Source of the DNA: an uncultured Eubacterium sp.
Lineage (GTDB): Bacteria > Bacillota > Clostridia > Lachnospirales > Lachnospiraceae
Assembly (NCBI GenBank): GCA_910584645.1
Contig: CAJUAU010000013.1
Span: 1 to 64,000 of the forward strand
DNA length: 64,000 nt
Reading direction: 5' to 3'
Shown: positions 18,630-27,895 of the stretch, piece by piece
Layout: each line of letters opens with the position of its first letter
Numbering within the stretch: position 1 is the stretch's first letter
Position numbers and translations under genes: made by a program
Notes under the pieces: generated by a model
Database searches by the model: none
What the model was told of the DNA's origin: nothing
What the model saw: the letters and a program-made list of their open reading frames with translations, nothing else

Positions 18630-19466
18630 TTATTTATTCAGTTCGATCCGGGGAATGATCAGCTCTGCGATCACCCGATGCCCCTCCCGGTTGGGATGGG
18701 GATCGATACTCCGCCAGGAGATCATCATATTGATCAGCTTTTCATCGCTCTGTTCAAAAGCGCCCTTCACATCCACCAGCGTATATCTCTGGGAATTCTT
18801 CGTTTTCTTTTTCGGGTTAAAGACACTCTGTACCCGCTTCGTCTCAAATCCCCTGTTGAGCTTCTGGATATACTGCTCTGCCATTTGTTCCAGATTTTTA
18901 GCAGCCTCTTCTGAAATGCCGAAAGAAATATCATTACATGGGTTGTAAATATTGTTCACAAAAATCTGCGCATTGGGTGCATTCCGGCTTATAATATCCA
19001 GAATCCCAGGAATGTTTTCACTAAACTTCCGGCAGGCTTCCGTGAATAACCGGTCCCCATTTTTTTTTAAATCCTGAAGATTTACATCCCGGGACAAGTA
19101 TTGCAGAAGGTCATTGGAACCGATAGAAAGAGTAATAAGATCTGCTTCTTGTATTGCCTCCACATAAGAAGCATGCTGCCCGTTGTCCTCCTCCTCAAGA
19201 ATCTCCAGAAGCTCATCGCTGCGGAGACCATTTTCCCCGAAATTTTTCAACCGGACTGCACCATAACGATCCTCCAGCGCCGCTGCCACCCTTCCCACAT
19301 AAGACTCCTTGGGGACGTCTTCCAGCCCATATCCTCCGGCTATGCTGTCCCCCAATGCCACATAGTTCACAATCTTATATTCATAATCCCCAGGTTTTGC
19401 CGTCGTACAGGGCACCAATATCACAAACACCAGAACAACGATAAAAAAAACACGGACTATTTTCAT
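18630..19466 (-). CDS. Secreted SGNH/GDSL-type esterase
   Basis: The 278-residue protein has a clear signal peptide (MKIVRVFFIVVLVFVILVPC, cut near TTAKPG). The SGNH blocks follow: catalytic Ser in NYVALGDSIAGGYG, a Gly/Asn-bearing segment GENGLRSDELLE, block III SIGSNDLL, and the Asp/His pair in SIDPHPNREGH. It should hydrolyse an ester outside the membrane. The substrate is unknown. The frame is open from 19520. GGAGG seven bases before the ATG at 19466 fixes the start at the signal peptide. Confidence 0.92.
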   Translation of the reverse strand: MKIVRVFFIVVLVFVILVPCTTAKPGDYEYKIVNYVALGDSIAGGYGLEDVPKESYVGRVAAALEDRYGAVRLKNFGENGLRSDELLEILEEEDNGQHASYVEAIQEADLITLSIGSNDLLQYLSRDVNLQDLKKNGDRLFTEACRKFSENIPGILDIISRNAPNAQIFVNNIYNPCNDISFGISEEAAKNLEQMAEQYIQKLNRGFETKRVQSVFNPKKKTKNSQRYTLVDVKGAFEQSDEKLINMMISWRSIDPHPNREGHRVIAELIIPRIELNK

Positions 19467-19578
19467 AGCAAAACCTCCACAAGACATGATCTTGTAGTAG
19501 TCTCTCCAGAAATGTCCCAATTATTCTATCGCAGTCTGGCATGATGTGACATCATGAAACTGACGCAGCGGCTGCTTT

Positions 19579-20229
19579 TCAGAAACTTTGAAACAAACCC
19601 AGCACTCCCATAAGAGACGGATAAATCTGCCAGGCAAGCCTTTCCATCTCTTCATCGGGAGGGATCATATCCGGCACCATGATCACCTTCATACCGGCGG
19701 CAGAAGCAGAACGGACACCGTGGAAAGAATCTTCTACGGCATAGACCGCTGCGGGATCCAGTCCCATCTCCCGGCAGGCAAGCTCATAGATCTCCGGATG
19801 GGGTTTACTGTGGGTCACCATATCTCCGCAGACCACCGTCTGGAAATATTTCAGCAGTCCTGCCTGCTCCAGCTCTTCTTCCGCCCTTACTCTTCTCGTG
19901 GAAGTGGCGAGCCCGATGCGGTAACCATTGATCTTCAGGTAACTGAGAAGCTCTCTGGCTCCGCGCTTCACAGGCACTCCCTTTTCTTTCGTCTTTTCCT
20001 GAAACAGAACTGAGGCTTTTTCACGGAAATGTTCATAATCAAAATCCTCCCCATAGTAGTCCTGCACAATTTTCTTGGTCTCTGCGGTATTGGTGCCGAT
20101 GCAGCGGCAGAACACCTCGTCAATCCCGGATATTCCATAGCTTTCACCGATGATCTTCCAGCAGGAAAGTACCAGTGCTTCAGAATCAAAAATGACGCCA
20201 TCCATATCAAATATTACAGCTTTACCCAT
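19579..20229 (-). CDS. HAD-family hydrolase (beta-phosphoglucomutase-like)
   Basis: A 216-residue HAD protein with motif I AVIFDMDGVIFDSE, motif II IGLATST, the lysine in THSKPHPEIYELA and motif IV VYAVEDSFHGVRSA. The cap matches phosphatase/phosphoglucomutase members. It is distinct from the HAD gene at 17911. The longest frame starts at 20265, but AAAGGAG before the ATG at 20229 (MGKAVIFDMDG) is preferred. It sits 69 bases after the Na/Pi cotransporter stop and may be co-transcribed with it. Confidence 0.9.
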   Translation of the reverse strand: MGKAVIFDMDGVIFDSEALVLSCWKIIGESYGISGIDEVFCRCIGTNTAETKKIVQDYYGEDFDYEHFREKASVLFQEKTKEKGVPVKRGARELLSYLKINGYRIGLATSTRRVRAEEELEQAGLLKYFQTVVCGDMVTHSKPHPEIYELACREMGLDPAAVYAVEDSFHGVRSASAAGMKVIMVPDMIPPDEEMERLAWQIYPSLMGVLGLFQSF

Positions 20230-20297
20230 AACCTGTTCTCCTTTGCATTTTCCTGACATCCTCATTATATATAAAAGCAGGAAAAAGATAAAGCTGT

Positions 20298-22058
20298 TTA
20301 TGGTAATTTGTAAATATTTTTATATTCCTTATATTTCTGGTTGAAGTAGGTATCCTCCCCCTTGTCAAGGGTATCCAGATATTCGTGGGTGTCAAAGGAA
20401 TCTTCTTTGATCTGGATAACACAGACTCCGATGTTAGAGCAGTGGTCTGCAACCCTTTCAAAATTCGTGGCCAGTTCGCTGAGGATCAGTCCTGTCTCAA
20501 TATTGCATTTTCCATTCTGCAGACGTTTTACGTGGCGCTTTTTCATTTTTTTGTTCAGGCGGTCCACCACTTCTTCCAAAGGCTCTATATCCTTTGCCAG
20601 CACGTCGTCTTCCTCTTCAAAGACACGGATGGAAAGATTGAGGATATCGGATACCGCCCTGGTAAATACCTGAACCTCGCCCACTGCTTTTTCCGAAAAT
20701 TTAAGCTTCTGGTCATAGAATTTTCTCGCCGACTCTTCAATGTTGATGGCATGGTCGGAAATCCGTTCAAAATCCCCGATACAGTGGAGGATCGTCGAAA
20801 GGCTGCGGCTGTCCTTCTCCGTCAGGTTCCGGCTGCTGAGCTTCACCAGATAACTTCCCAGCAGATCCTCATAGCGATCCACCTCGTCCTCCATCTGGTA
20901 TACCGTCTTCGCTTTCTTTTCATCGTATTTGGTGATCAGGGAAATGGCCTCTGTCAGTGCTCTCTGGGACAGTTCTGCCATCGCTGCCGCCACCTGCCTG
21001 CAGCGCTCCATGGCAAATGCCGGCTGCTCCAAAAATCTCTCATCCAGAAGAGATCCCATCTCTTTTTTCTCTTTTTCATCCTCATCCTCGCGGATGGATA
21101 TATACGCCAGCTTTTCTAATCCCCTGGCAAAAGGAAGCAGGATCAGTGTGGCAAATACATTGAAGATTGTATGAATAACCGCGATTCCAGCGGGCCCCGC
21201 CACATCCTCAAAGAAATCAAAGGAAACAACTGCGTTAATCGAATAAAACAGGATCATAAAAACGGTGGTTCCGATTATATTAAAATAGAGGTGTACCAGT
21301 GCCGCCCGCCTGGCATTTTTACTGGCACCGATACTGGATATGAGCGCAGTCACACAGGTTCCGATGTTCTGTCCCAGAATGATCGGAAAGGCTGTCCCGT
21401 AAGTGATGGATCCAGTGGCGCAAAGTGCCTGCAGGATACCCACAGAGGCAGAGGAACTCTGGATCACTGCCGTGAGAAATGCCCCCGCCAGCATGCCCAG
21501 TACCGGATTGGAAAACATCGTAAGAATTCCCGTAAATTCCGGAACATCTGCCAGCGGCTTCACTGCACCGCTCATCGTGTCCATTCCAAACATCAAAACC
21601 GCAAAGCCGATCAGGATCATCCCGATATCTTTTTTCTTCTGGCTGTTAAGAAACATGATGAATACGATACCCACCAGTGCCAGAACCGGAGCAAAATTAG
21701 AAGGCTTTAAAAACTGCATAAAAAGACTGTCGCTCTCAATGCCCGAAAGACTGAGAATCCATGCTGTGATCGTCGTACCGATATTGGCACCCATAATGAT
21801 ACCAATGGCCTGATTCAGTTTCATGATCCCCGAATTTACAAAACCAACCACCATCACAGTAGTAGCCGAAGAGGACTGGATCACTGCCGTGACCATAGCC
21901 CCCAGAAGCACTGCTTTCACCGGATTGGAGGTCAGCTTCTCTAAGATCCGTTCAAGCCTTCCTCCTGACACCTTAGTCAGTCCTTCTCCCATCGTATGCA
22001 TTCCATACAAAAATAACGCCAGACCACCGAGCATAGTCAGTACATCAAAGATATCCAT
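20298..22058 (-). CDS. Na+/phosphate cotransporter family protein with PhoU-like domain
   Basis: A 586-residue protein with two inverted Na/Pi-cotransporter repeats, each with a QSSSA motif (VTAVIQSSSATTVMVVGFVN and LTAVIQSSSASVG). Each is followed by a GANIGTT or GQNIGTC element, giving 8-9 membrane segments. Residues 340-560 form a cytoplasmic PhoU-like helical bundle (TILHCIGDFERISDHAINIE). It likely moves inorganic phosphate with sodium; the direction is not readable. AAAGGAG stands seven bases before the ATG. Confidence 0.93.
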   Translation of the reverse strand: MDIFDVLTMLGGLALFLYGMHTMGEGLTKVSGGRLERILEKLTSNPVKAVLLGAMVTAVIQSSSATTVMVVGFVNSGIMKLNQAIGIIMGANIGTTITAWILSLSGIESDSLFMQFLKPSNFAPVLALVGIVFIMFLNSQKKKDIGMILIGFAVLMFGMDTMSGAVKPLADVPEFTGILTMFSNPVLGMLAGAFLTAVIQSSSASVGILQALCATGSITYGTAFPIILGQNIGTCVTALISSIGASKNARRAALVHLYFNIIGTTVFMILFYSINAVVSFDFFEDVAGPAGIAVIHTIFNVFATLILLPFARGLEKLAYISIREDEDEKEKKEMGSLLDERFLEQPAFAMERCRQVAAAMAELSQRALTEAISLITKYDEKKAKTVYQMEDEVDRYEDLLGSYLVKLSSRNLTEKDSRSLSTILHCIGDFERISDHAINIEESARKFYDQKLKFSEKAVGEVQVFTRAVSDILNLSIRVFEEEDDVLAKDIEPLEEVVDRLNKKMKKRHVKRLQNGKCNIETGLILSELATNFERVADHCSNIGVCVIQIKEDSFDTHEYLDTLDKGEDTYFNQKYKEYKNIYKLP

Positions 22059-22112
22059 AGGTTTCTCCTTTCAGCTTCTCTAACCTGTAAATACATTTTC
22101 AAATGAATTTTT

Positions 22113-22184
22113 GACCCTGTTTAGCGGGTCCCAAGTTCAAATCCGAATAAGTTCGTGAGAACTTATTTTATCATGCAAGCATGA
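22113..22184. repeat. Cluster of three small palindromes
   Basis: The gap between folC and the Na/Pi gene holds GACCC..GGGTC (22113-22130), AATAAGTTC-GTGA-GAACTTATT (22146-22167) and TCATGC-AA-GCATGA (22171-22184). The middle one resembles the hairpin at 10638-10659. No gene was seen in the surrounding 216 bases. Confidence 0.6.
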
Positions 22185-22274
22185 ACGGCATTTTAACCTT
22201 TTGACCCTTGCATTATCATATTATTATACGTATGTAAATTTCAAATATACGCTGGGTAAATTTCATGTAAAATG

Positions 22275-23585
22275 TTAGTAAAGGAGCTGATAGGCTTCTT
22301 TTAAGATCGAAAGAGATCCAAATATAAACACTGCTCTTGCCGTTTCCGATTCCCGGGTATCCTCTTCCCCATCACTTTCCAGTGCCCTTCCCAGGGCTTC
22401 TTTCATTGAGCCGCAGGGGTATGTTTCCACCCCTCTGCGCTCCAGCGTGTCAGCGAGGATCTCTGCCGATAGTCCCCGCCGCGAAGGAGGCGTTATCGTA
22501 TATATTTTTTCAAAAATGCCCTCCGCCAGTTCAGACATTTTTTCATAATCTTTGTCTGCAAATACCCCCATGATCCCGATTCTTTTATTTTTTTTATAAT
22601 AGGATAACACGGATCTGCGAAAAGAATACATAGCGGCCGGATTGTGGGCGCCGTCTGCCACCACCACCGGATCACAGCTGATCTTCTCAAACCGCCCCTG
22701 CCATAGGGTGTGCTCAAATCCCTGCCTCAGCTGCTGTGGCGATATGTCGTACCGCCCCTTCAGCTGTCCGATACATTCCAACGCAAGGCAGGCATTTTCC
22801 ACCTGAAAGGTTCCTGCCAGCGCAATGCGGATCCCCTGCCAGGAACCATAATCAAAAAAAGAGCCTTCTGAATCCGTCTCCCGGACGCGGATCTGTTCCT
22901 GACGAACTTCTGTCATGGCCGCATTCCTCTGTTCGCAAGCACGCTGGAGGCATTCCTTCACCACCTGCTCTGTCTGGTATACCACTACCGGAACCTTTTC
23001 TTTTATGATCCCTGCCTTTTCCATCGCTATTTTTTCTAACGTATCCCCAAGAAACTTCATGTGATCCATCGCCACAGGTGTGATGACAGAGCAGACCACA
23101 TTTTTTACTACATTCGTAGAATCTAGTCTGCCTCCCATCCCTGTCTCCAATACCACAACATCACATTGCCACTCTTCAAAGGCTAGGAATGCAGCCGCCG
23201 TCTCAATCTCAAATTCCGTGGGCAGAACCTCTCCCCTCTCCTGCATGCTGCGGATCGCCGCCTGTACTCTGGAGATGACACCGGCAAACTCTTCCTCTGA
23301 TATATACACGACTTTCTCTTCCTGCATCCAGCGGATTTTTTCCCGCTCCTCAAAGACTGCCGGCGACACATACCTTCCCACTTTATAACCGGCATATGCC
23401 AGCGCTGTGCTGATGAAGGCTGCAGTGGATCCCTTCCCATTGGTTCCCGCAATATGAATAAACTGCAGCTCCTCCTGGGGATCTCCCAAAAGCTCCAGCA
23501 GCCGTCTTGTCGTATCCAGTCCCGGACGGATCTCCGCACTGGCGGGTACGCTTTGAATATATTCTTTTGCCTGCTTATAGTCCAT
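22275..23585 (-). CDS. folC: Bifunctional folylpolyglutamate/dihydrofolate synthase
   Basis: The 436-residue protein is a Mur-ligase-fold enzyme that adds glutamate to folates. Family features are the P-loop HIAGTNGKGSTAAF, the signature GMGGRLDSTN with the preceding VVLETG, ITPVAMDHMKFLGDT, and the C-terminal VVADGAHNPAAM and GVFADKDYE. AAGGAG stands seven bases before the ATG (MDYKQAKEYI). Cytoplasmic. A structured gap follows and no partner gene is tightly linked. Confidence 0.95.
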   Translation of the reverse strand: MDYKQAKEYIQSVPASAEIRPGLDTTRRLLELLGDPQEELQFIHIAGTNGKGSTAAFISTALAYAGYKVGRYVSPAVFEEREKIRWMQEEKVVYISEEEFAGVISRVQAAIRSMQERGEVLPTEFEIETAAAFLAFEEWQCDVVVLETGMGGRLDSTNVVKNVVCSVITPVAMDHMKFLGDTLEKIAMEKAGIIKEKVPVVVYQTEQVVKECLQRACEQRNAAMTEVRQEQIRVRETDSEGSFFDYGSWQGIRIALAGTFQVENACLALECIGQLKGRYDISPQQLRQGFEHTLWQGRFEKISCDPVVVADGAHNPAAMYSFRRSVLSYYKKNKRIGIMGVFADKDYEKMSELAEGIFEKIYTITPPSRRGLSAEILADTLERRGVETYPCGSMKEALGRALESDGEEDTRESETARAVFIFGSLSILKEAYQLLY

Positions 23586-23637
23586 GGGCTTCTCCTTTTC
23601 TATCTTTCATTTGTGTAGCTAGACGGCGCCGACGAGC

Positions 23638-23663
23638 TAGCTCAAGGGCGCGAATTTGAACCC
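23638..23663. repeat. Solo terminal repeat of the palindromic element family
   Basis: TAGCTCAAGGGCGCGAATTT and the following GAACCC match the end of the element at 35332-35357 in 24 of 26 bases. No second, inverted end was found close by. The copy sits in the gap between folC and the ABC operon terminator. Confidence 0.6.
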
Positions 23664-23722
23664 GCCGTGAATGACGTATTTTGGCAAACTACTTCGTTTT
23701 TCGTCCTTGTCTTGTAAAAAAG

Positions 23723-23752
23723 AGAACACCCCCTTTTAAAAGGAGGTGCTCT
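23723..23752 (-). terminator. Intrinsic terminator of the ABC importer operon
   Basis: On the minus strand AGAGCACCTCCTTTT pairs with AAAAGGGGGTGTTCT (two G:U pairs), followed by CTTTTTT. It starts two bases after the ATPase stop codon. Confidence 0.85.
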
Positions 23753-23754
23753 AT

Positions 23755-24549
23755 CTATGACAGCAGCATCCTGTCATTGTCCATATCCTCACCGCTTGCC
23801 ACGGCAAACTTGTGAAGCAGGTCATCTACTGTCAGTTTTTGCTTTTCTTCTCCAGAGATATCCAGAATGATCTTTCCACTGTTCATCATGATCAGACGGT
23901 TTCCATTGGCGATGGCATCCCGCATGTTATGTGTGATCATCAAGGTAGTAAGATTATCTTTCTTAATAATATTATTTGTTGTCTCCAGCACCTTGGCCGC
24001 TGTTTTAGGATCCAGGGCTGCCGTGTGCTCGTCCAGCAGAAGGAGTCTTGGCTTTTTCAGCGTAGCCATCAGGAGAGTAACTGCCTGTCTCTGACCACCG
24101 GACAAAAGTCCAACCTTGGAAGTGAGCCGGTTCTCCAGACCCAGATCTAAAATCTTCAGAAGTTCTCTGAACTGCTCTCTCTCCTGTTTGGAAATACCTC
24201 TCCGAAGTCCTCTGCTCTTTCCCCGGCGCATGGCAAGGGCAAGGTTTTCGTCAATTCCCATCGTAGCTGCCGTTCCCATCATCGGATCCTGAAATACCCG
24301 TCCGAGGAATGCTGCCCGCTTATTTTCCGGCATCTTAGTAACATCGTTACCATCGATGACGATACTTCCTTCATCCACATACCACACCCCGGCAAGGGCA
24401 TTTAAAAGAGTGGATTTCCCGGCGCCGTTGCCGCCGATCACCGTCACAAAGTCTCCTTCGTTCAGTTTCAGAGAAAGGCCGTCCAGCGCCAGTTTCTCAT
24501 TTACTGTCCCCGGATTAAAGGTTTTATAAATTTGTTTTACTTCCAGCAT
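23755..24549 (-). CDS. ABC importer ATP-binding protein (TrpZ-like)
   Basis: The 264-residue ATPase has Walker A IGGNGAGKSTLLNAL, the signature LLSGGQRQAVTLLM, Walker B RLLLLDEHTAALDP and the switch histidine in MITHNMRDA. It is the third gene of a lipoprotein-permease-ATPase set and powers import at the inner face of the membrane. The order and permease type match the TrpXYZ/YtrF-like amino acid importers of Firmicutes. It starts two bases after the permease stop. Confidence 0.92.
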   Translation of the reverse strand: MLEVKQIYKTFNPGTVNEKLALDGLSLKLNEGDFVTVIGGNGAGKSTLLNALAGVWYVDEGSIVIDGNDVTKMPENKRAAFLGRVFQDPMMGTAATMGIDENLALAMRRGKSRGLRRGISKQEREQFRELLKILDLGLENRLTSKVGLLSGGQRQAVTLLMATLKKPRLLLLDEHTAALDPKTAAKVLETTNNIIKKDNLTTLMITHNMRDAIANGNRLIMMNSGKIILDISGEEKQKLTVDDLLHKFAVASGEDMDNDRMLLS

Positions 24550-24550
24550 G

Positions 24551-25468
24551 TCAGGCCACTCCTCTCTTTACCGGTTTTACCAGATATTTTTTCTTCCAGT
24601 AAGGAAGGGCAAGAAACAGTGCCACTACCGCAGCAGAGAGCAGCTTCAGCAGGTCGGTATCCATACCGAACCAGATCACCACCTGCAGCACGACATAATA
24701 GATCACTGCTCCAAGAACCACACTGAGCAGCTTCAGGGCAAAATTGCGGAAAATCCTTTCAAATACAACTTTTCCAATGATCACCGCCGCCAGTCCGATG
24801 ACGATGGCTCCACGGCCCATATTGATATCTGCAAATCCCTGATACTGGGAGCAGAGTGCCCCAGACAGCGCCACCAGTCCATTGGAGATCATCAGTCCAA
24901 GAACCACATTCCAGTTTGTGTTGATACCCTGGGCACGGCTCATATTCGGATTGCAGCCGGTAGCTCTCAGAGAACACCCAAGCTCCGTGCCAAAAAACCA
25001 GTACAGAATACCGATGATCACAATACAGAAGATCGACACCACAAAGATGGAATTTTGATACAAGGGCACATTTTTTACATGCCGGAGAGATACCAGCAGA
25101 TCATAATTCATAACACTGATCGCCTGATTTGCTTTTCCCATGATCTTTAAGTTGACAGAATACAGGGCAAGCTGGGTAAGAATTCCGGCAAGAATGGCAG
25201 GAATCCCCATAAAAGTATGTAAAATTCCTGTCACCAGTCCGGCGAGCATTCCCGCCGCCAGCGCGGCCAGCATACTCACCCATACATTGTATCCGTTCAA
25301 CATCATCATAATGCTTACCGCACCACCGGTACAGAGTGACCCGTCCACGGTAAGATCTGCTACATCCAGGATTTTATATGTGATATACACGCCGATCGCC
25401 ATGATTCCCCAGATCAACCCCTGTGCTGCCGCACCGGGCATGGCGCTCAGCAATACTGAAATATCCAA
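24551..25468 (-). CDS. ABC importer permease (branched-chain permease type, TrpY-like)
   Basis: A 305-residue permease with eight to nine hydrophobic segments. The family opening AAAQGLIWGIMAIGVYITYK is followed by DVADLTVDGSLCTGG, and the EAA-like region is INTNWNVVLGLMISNGLVAL. The preferred start is a TTG at 25468, eight bases after GGAGG, giving the usual family N-terminus MDISVLLSAMPG. An ATG at 25483 has no ribosome site upstream and overlaps that GGAGG. It works with the lipoprotein and ATPase on either side. Confidence 0.9.
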   Translation of the reverse strand: MDISVLLSAMPGAAAQGLIWGIMAIGVYITYKILDVADLTVDGSLCTGGAVSIMMMLNGYNVWVSMLAALAAGMLAGLVTGILHTFMGIPAILAGILTQLALYSVNLKIMGKANQAISVMNYDLLVSLRHVKNVPLYQNSIFVVSIFCIVIIGILYWFFGTELGCSLRATGCNPNMSRAQGINTNWNVVLGLMISNGLVALSGALCSQYQGFADINMGRGAIVIGLAAVIIGKVVFERIFRNFALKLLSVVLGAVIYYVVLQVVIWFGMDTDLLKLLSAAVVALFLALPYWKKKYLVKPVKRGVA

Positions 25469-25501
25469 ATCGCCTTCCTCCATATCACTGAGGGAAAAGA
25501 A

Positions 25502-26506
25502 TTATTCTTTTTCCTCGGTCTCTATTTTCTCATAGCCTTCCGGAATCTCCAACTTCAATTCCTTACAAATGCTTTCATTGTACTGTTTCGTCACCTTCGG
25601 AGCGTATTTTACCGGCATGGAAGATACATCGGTGCCGTTTACAAGAATGTCGTATGCCATCTCTCCTGTTGTGTATCCAATGTCATAATAGCTGATGGAA
25701 AGTGTCGCAACACCACAGCCTTTACACATTCCCACTTCACCAACTACTACCGGAACCCCTGCCGGCACACAGGTATTTTTTACCACCTCGGTATTGGCAG
25801 CCGCCGTATTATCGGTAGGAATATAGATCACATCACTGTTCTTCGCCGCACTGGCGATCACAGACGCGATATCATTGGAATCCACAAAAGAGTAGTTCGT
25901 ACAGGTATATCCATCTTTCTCAAGATAGGTCTTGATCGTCTCAACCTGATACAATGAGTTTGCCTCTGCTGAACAGTAGAACAATCCTACTTTCTTGGCA
26001 TCCGGGAACAATTCCTTGATCATGGCTGCCTGCTCGTCCAAAGGTGCAAGATCCGAAGTTCCAGATACGTTGATGCCTGTCGTTCCCTTCCAGTCCTTGA
26101 TGTCCAGCGCAGTAGCGTAATCCGTTACAGAAGTTCCGAGGATCGGAATATCCACTGTACCGGCAACAGCAGCCTGAAGAGGTGCCGTGGCATTGGCGAG
26201 GATCAGATCTACATTTCCAGAAACAAAAGAATTGATGATGGTAGCACAGGTAGGTGAGTCTCCCTGGGCATTCTGTTCGTCAAATTTGACCTTGTCCCCA
26301 AGCTTCTCCGTCAGTGCATCTTTAAATCCTTTGGTAGCCGCATCCAGTGCGTCATGCTGTACCAGCTGGCAGATTCCGACGTTATAAGTCTTTCCGTCAT
26401 CCCCGCCGCCTGATTCTGAAGTTCCTTTTTCCGCTCCGCCACAGGCAGTCAGTGATAAACTCATCACTGCCGTCAGTGCCATTGCGATTATCTTTCTACA
26501 TTTCAT
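25502..26506 (-). CDS. ABC importer substrate-binding lipoprotein (TrpX-like)
   Basis: A 334-residue exported lipoprotein. Its signal peptide ends in the lipobox LTACGG, followed by a Gly/Ser-rich linker (AEKGTSESGGGDDGKT). The mature domain starts YNVGICQLVQHDALDAATKG and belongs to the ABC_sub_bind family (PF04392) used for tryptophan/tyrosine import. It captures the substrate outside the cell for the permease. No T-box sequence was found upstream, unlike some trpXYZ operons, so the ligand stays open. Leader: see 26510-26602. Confidence 0.9.
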   Translation of the reverse strand: MKCRKIIAMALTAVMSLSLTACGGAEKGTSESGGGDDGKTYNVGICQLVQHDALDAATKGFKDALTEKLGDKVKFDEQNAQGDSPTCATIINSFVSGNVDLILANATAPLQAAVAGTVDIPILGTSVTDYATALDIKDWKGTTGINVSGTSDLAPLDEQAAMIKELFPDAKKVGLFYCSAEANSLYQVETIKTYLEKDGYTCTNYSFVDSNDIASVIASAAKNSDVIYIPTDNTAAANTEVVKNTCVPAGVPVVVGEVGMCKGCGVATLSISYYDIGYTTGEMAYDILVNGTDVSSMPVKYAPKVTKQYNESICKELKLEIPEGYEKIETEEKE

Positions 26507-26509
26507 CCT

Positions 26510-26602
26510 TTACCTCTTTTCTGCGCTGCTTTTGCGCATCAAGCAACGTTTGTGCAAGCAGCGCGCAGTCACAAACTTGCCGAGTGAAAATTTATTTTTC
26601 AC
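26510..26602 (-). other. Structured leader with a possible 30-codon ORF
   Basis: Upstream of the lipoprotein gene, AAAGGAG six bases before a GTG opens a 30-codon frame (begins MKNKFSLGKFVTARCL). Its stop overlaps the ribosome site of the lipoprotein gene. The same DNA forms a long hairpin: GCGCTGCTT at 26523-26531 pairs with AAGCAGCGC at 26556-26564. GTGAAAAT/TTTTTCAC is a second small stem. It may be a repeat element that contributes a leader peptide. It could also be chance coding within a palindrome. Confidence 0.3.
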
Positions 26603-26642
26603 TCTATTCTCCTTTATATTTATTCCCACGCGGGCGATAAAA

Positions 26643-26665
26643 CAGATTCTGTCCCGCAGAATCTG
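26643..26665 (-). terminator. Intrinsic terminator after serA
   Basis: CAGATTCTG and CAGAATCTG form a perfect 9-bp stem with a 5-base loop, followed on the minus strand by TTTTATC. It lies 55 bases after the serA stop and likely ends the leuB-ilvD-ilvB-serC-serA transcript. Confidence 0.75.
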
Positions 26666-26720
26666 CCCCGCAAAATCTGAACTACAGACTTTATCAGCCC
26701 CGCCCGGTATTGATTACGGA

Positions 26721-27887
26721 TCACTTAATGATTCTTACCTTGATCACACCGTCGATGGCTTCCAGATCCTTCACGATCGATTCCGTTGCCTCACTACAGA
26801 TATCGAAGATCGTATAGGCGAAATCCCCCCGGCTCTTATTGACCATGTTCTCAATATTGATTCCATCCTTTGCAAATACATTTGTAAATTTGGAAAGCAT
26901 GGAGTGGACATTTTTATGTGCCACGGCGATACGTCCCTCTGTGGTGCAGACTCCGGCGTCACATGTGGGATAGTTGACAGAATTCACAATATTACCATTT
27001 TCCATAAACTCCCGGATCTGTTTTACTGCCATTTTGGCACAATTATCCTCGGATTCCTGTGTAGAAGCCCCCAGATGTGGTGTAACAATGGTGTTTGGAA
27101 GTGCGGCAGTCGTAGGATTTGGGAAATCCACCACATATTTTTTCACTTTGCCGCTCTCCAATGCCGCCTTCATATCCGGCTCATTGACCAGGGTATCTCT
27201 GGAGAAGTTCAGGAATACCACACCGTCCTTCATCTTGTCAAAAGCTTCCTTATTAAACATTCCCTTGGTGGAATCCAGAAGCGGCACATGAACGGTGATA
27301 AAATCACACTCGCTGTAGATCTCCTCATAGGTTTTTACAAGAGTGATGTCTCTGGACATATTCAACGCATTGTCCACGGAAAGATATGGATCACATCCGT
27401 ATACTTCCATGCCAAGACGGTTTGCAGCATTGGCCACCAGTACACCGATAGCTCCGAGACCGATGATACCAAGTTTTTTACCGGAGATCTCAGTTCCTGC
27501 AAAAGCCTTCTTCGCCTTTTCTGCCGCTTTAGCGATATCTCCATCCTCTTTATTTTCCTTCACCCACTCGATACCGCCAACGATATCACGGGAGGCAAGA
27601 AGCATAGCAGCCACAACCAGCTCCTTTACTCCATTGGCATTGGCTCCCGGTGTATTAAACACGACGATTCCTTTTTCCGCACACTGCTCCAGCGGAATAT
27701 TGTTAACGCCGGCTCCGGCCCTCGCCACGGCGGTCAGATGATCTGACAATTCCATATCGTGCATGGAAGCGCTTCTCACCAGCACAGCCTCAGCTGCATT
27801 TACATCCTCTACAATCTCATATTTATCATCCAGAAGATCCAGACCGCAGGCCGCGATCGGATTCAGGCAGTTCACTTTTATACTCAT
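26721..27887 (-). CDS. serA: D-3-phosphoglycerate dehydrogenase
   Basis: The 388-residue enzyme oxidises 3-phosphoglycerate to 3-phosphohydroxypyruvate, the first step of serine synthesis. The NAD-binding motif is GKKLGIIGLGAIGVLVANAA. The catalytic Arg is in FLNFSRDTLV and the His in TPHLGASTQESEDNCA. A C-terminal ACT domain (about residues 315-388, NVHSMLSKFTNVFAKDGINI) suggests feedback control by serine. The start at 27887 (MSIKVNCLNP) follows GAGG by six bases; the longer frame from 27899 lacks this spacing. It lies eight bases after serC. Confidence 0.95.
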   Translation of the reverse strand: MSIKVNCLNPIAACGLDLLDDKYEIVEDVNAAEAVLVRSASMHDMELSDHLTAVARAGAGVNNIPLEQCAEKGIVVFNTPGANANGVKELVVAAMLLASRDIVGGIEWVKENKEDGDIAKAAEKAKKAFAGTEISGKKLGIIGLGAIGVLVANAANRLGMEVYGCDPYLSVDNALNMSRDITLVKTYEEIYSECDFITVHVPLLDSTKGMFNKEAFDKMKDGVVFLNFSRDTLVNEPDMKAALESGKVKKYVVDFPNPTTAALPNTIVTPHLGASTQESEDNCAKMAVKQIREFMENGNIVNSVNYPTCDAGVCTTEGRIAVAHKNVHSMLSKFTNVFAKDGINIENMVNKSRGDFAYTIFDICSEATESIVKDLEAIDGVIKVRIIK

Positions 27888-27895
27888 ACTCTCCC

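Noticed and set aside
26507..26720. T-box riboswitch upstream of the TrpX-like gene
   Set aside because: The GGGTGGNACCGCG-type T-box core is absent, and the visible hairpins do not form the antiterminator.
26532..27746. A 404-codon plus-strand frame opposite serA
   Set aside because: Fully antisense to serA with no ribosome site; its length follows from the codon use of serA.
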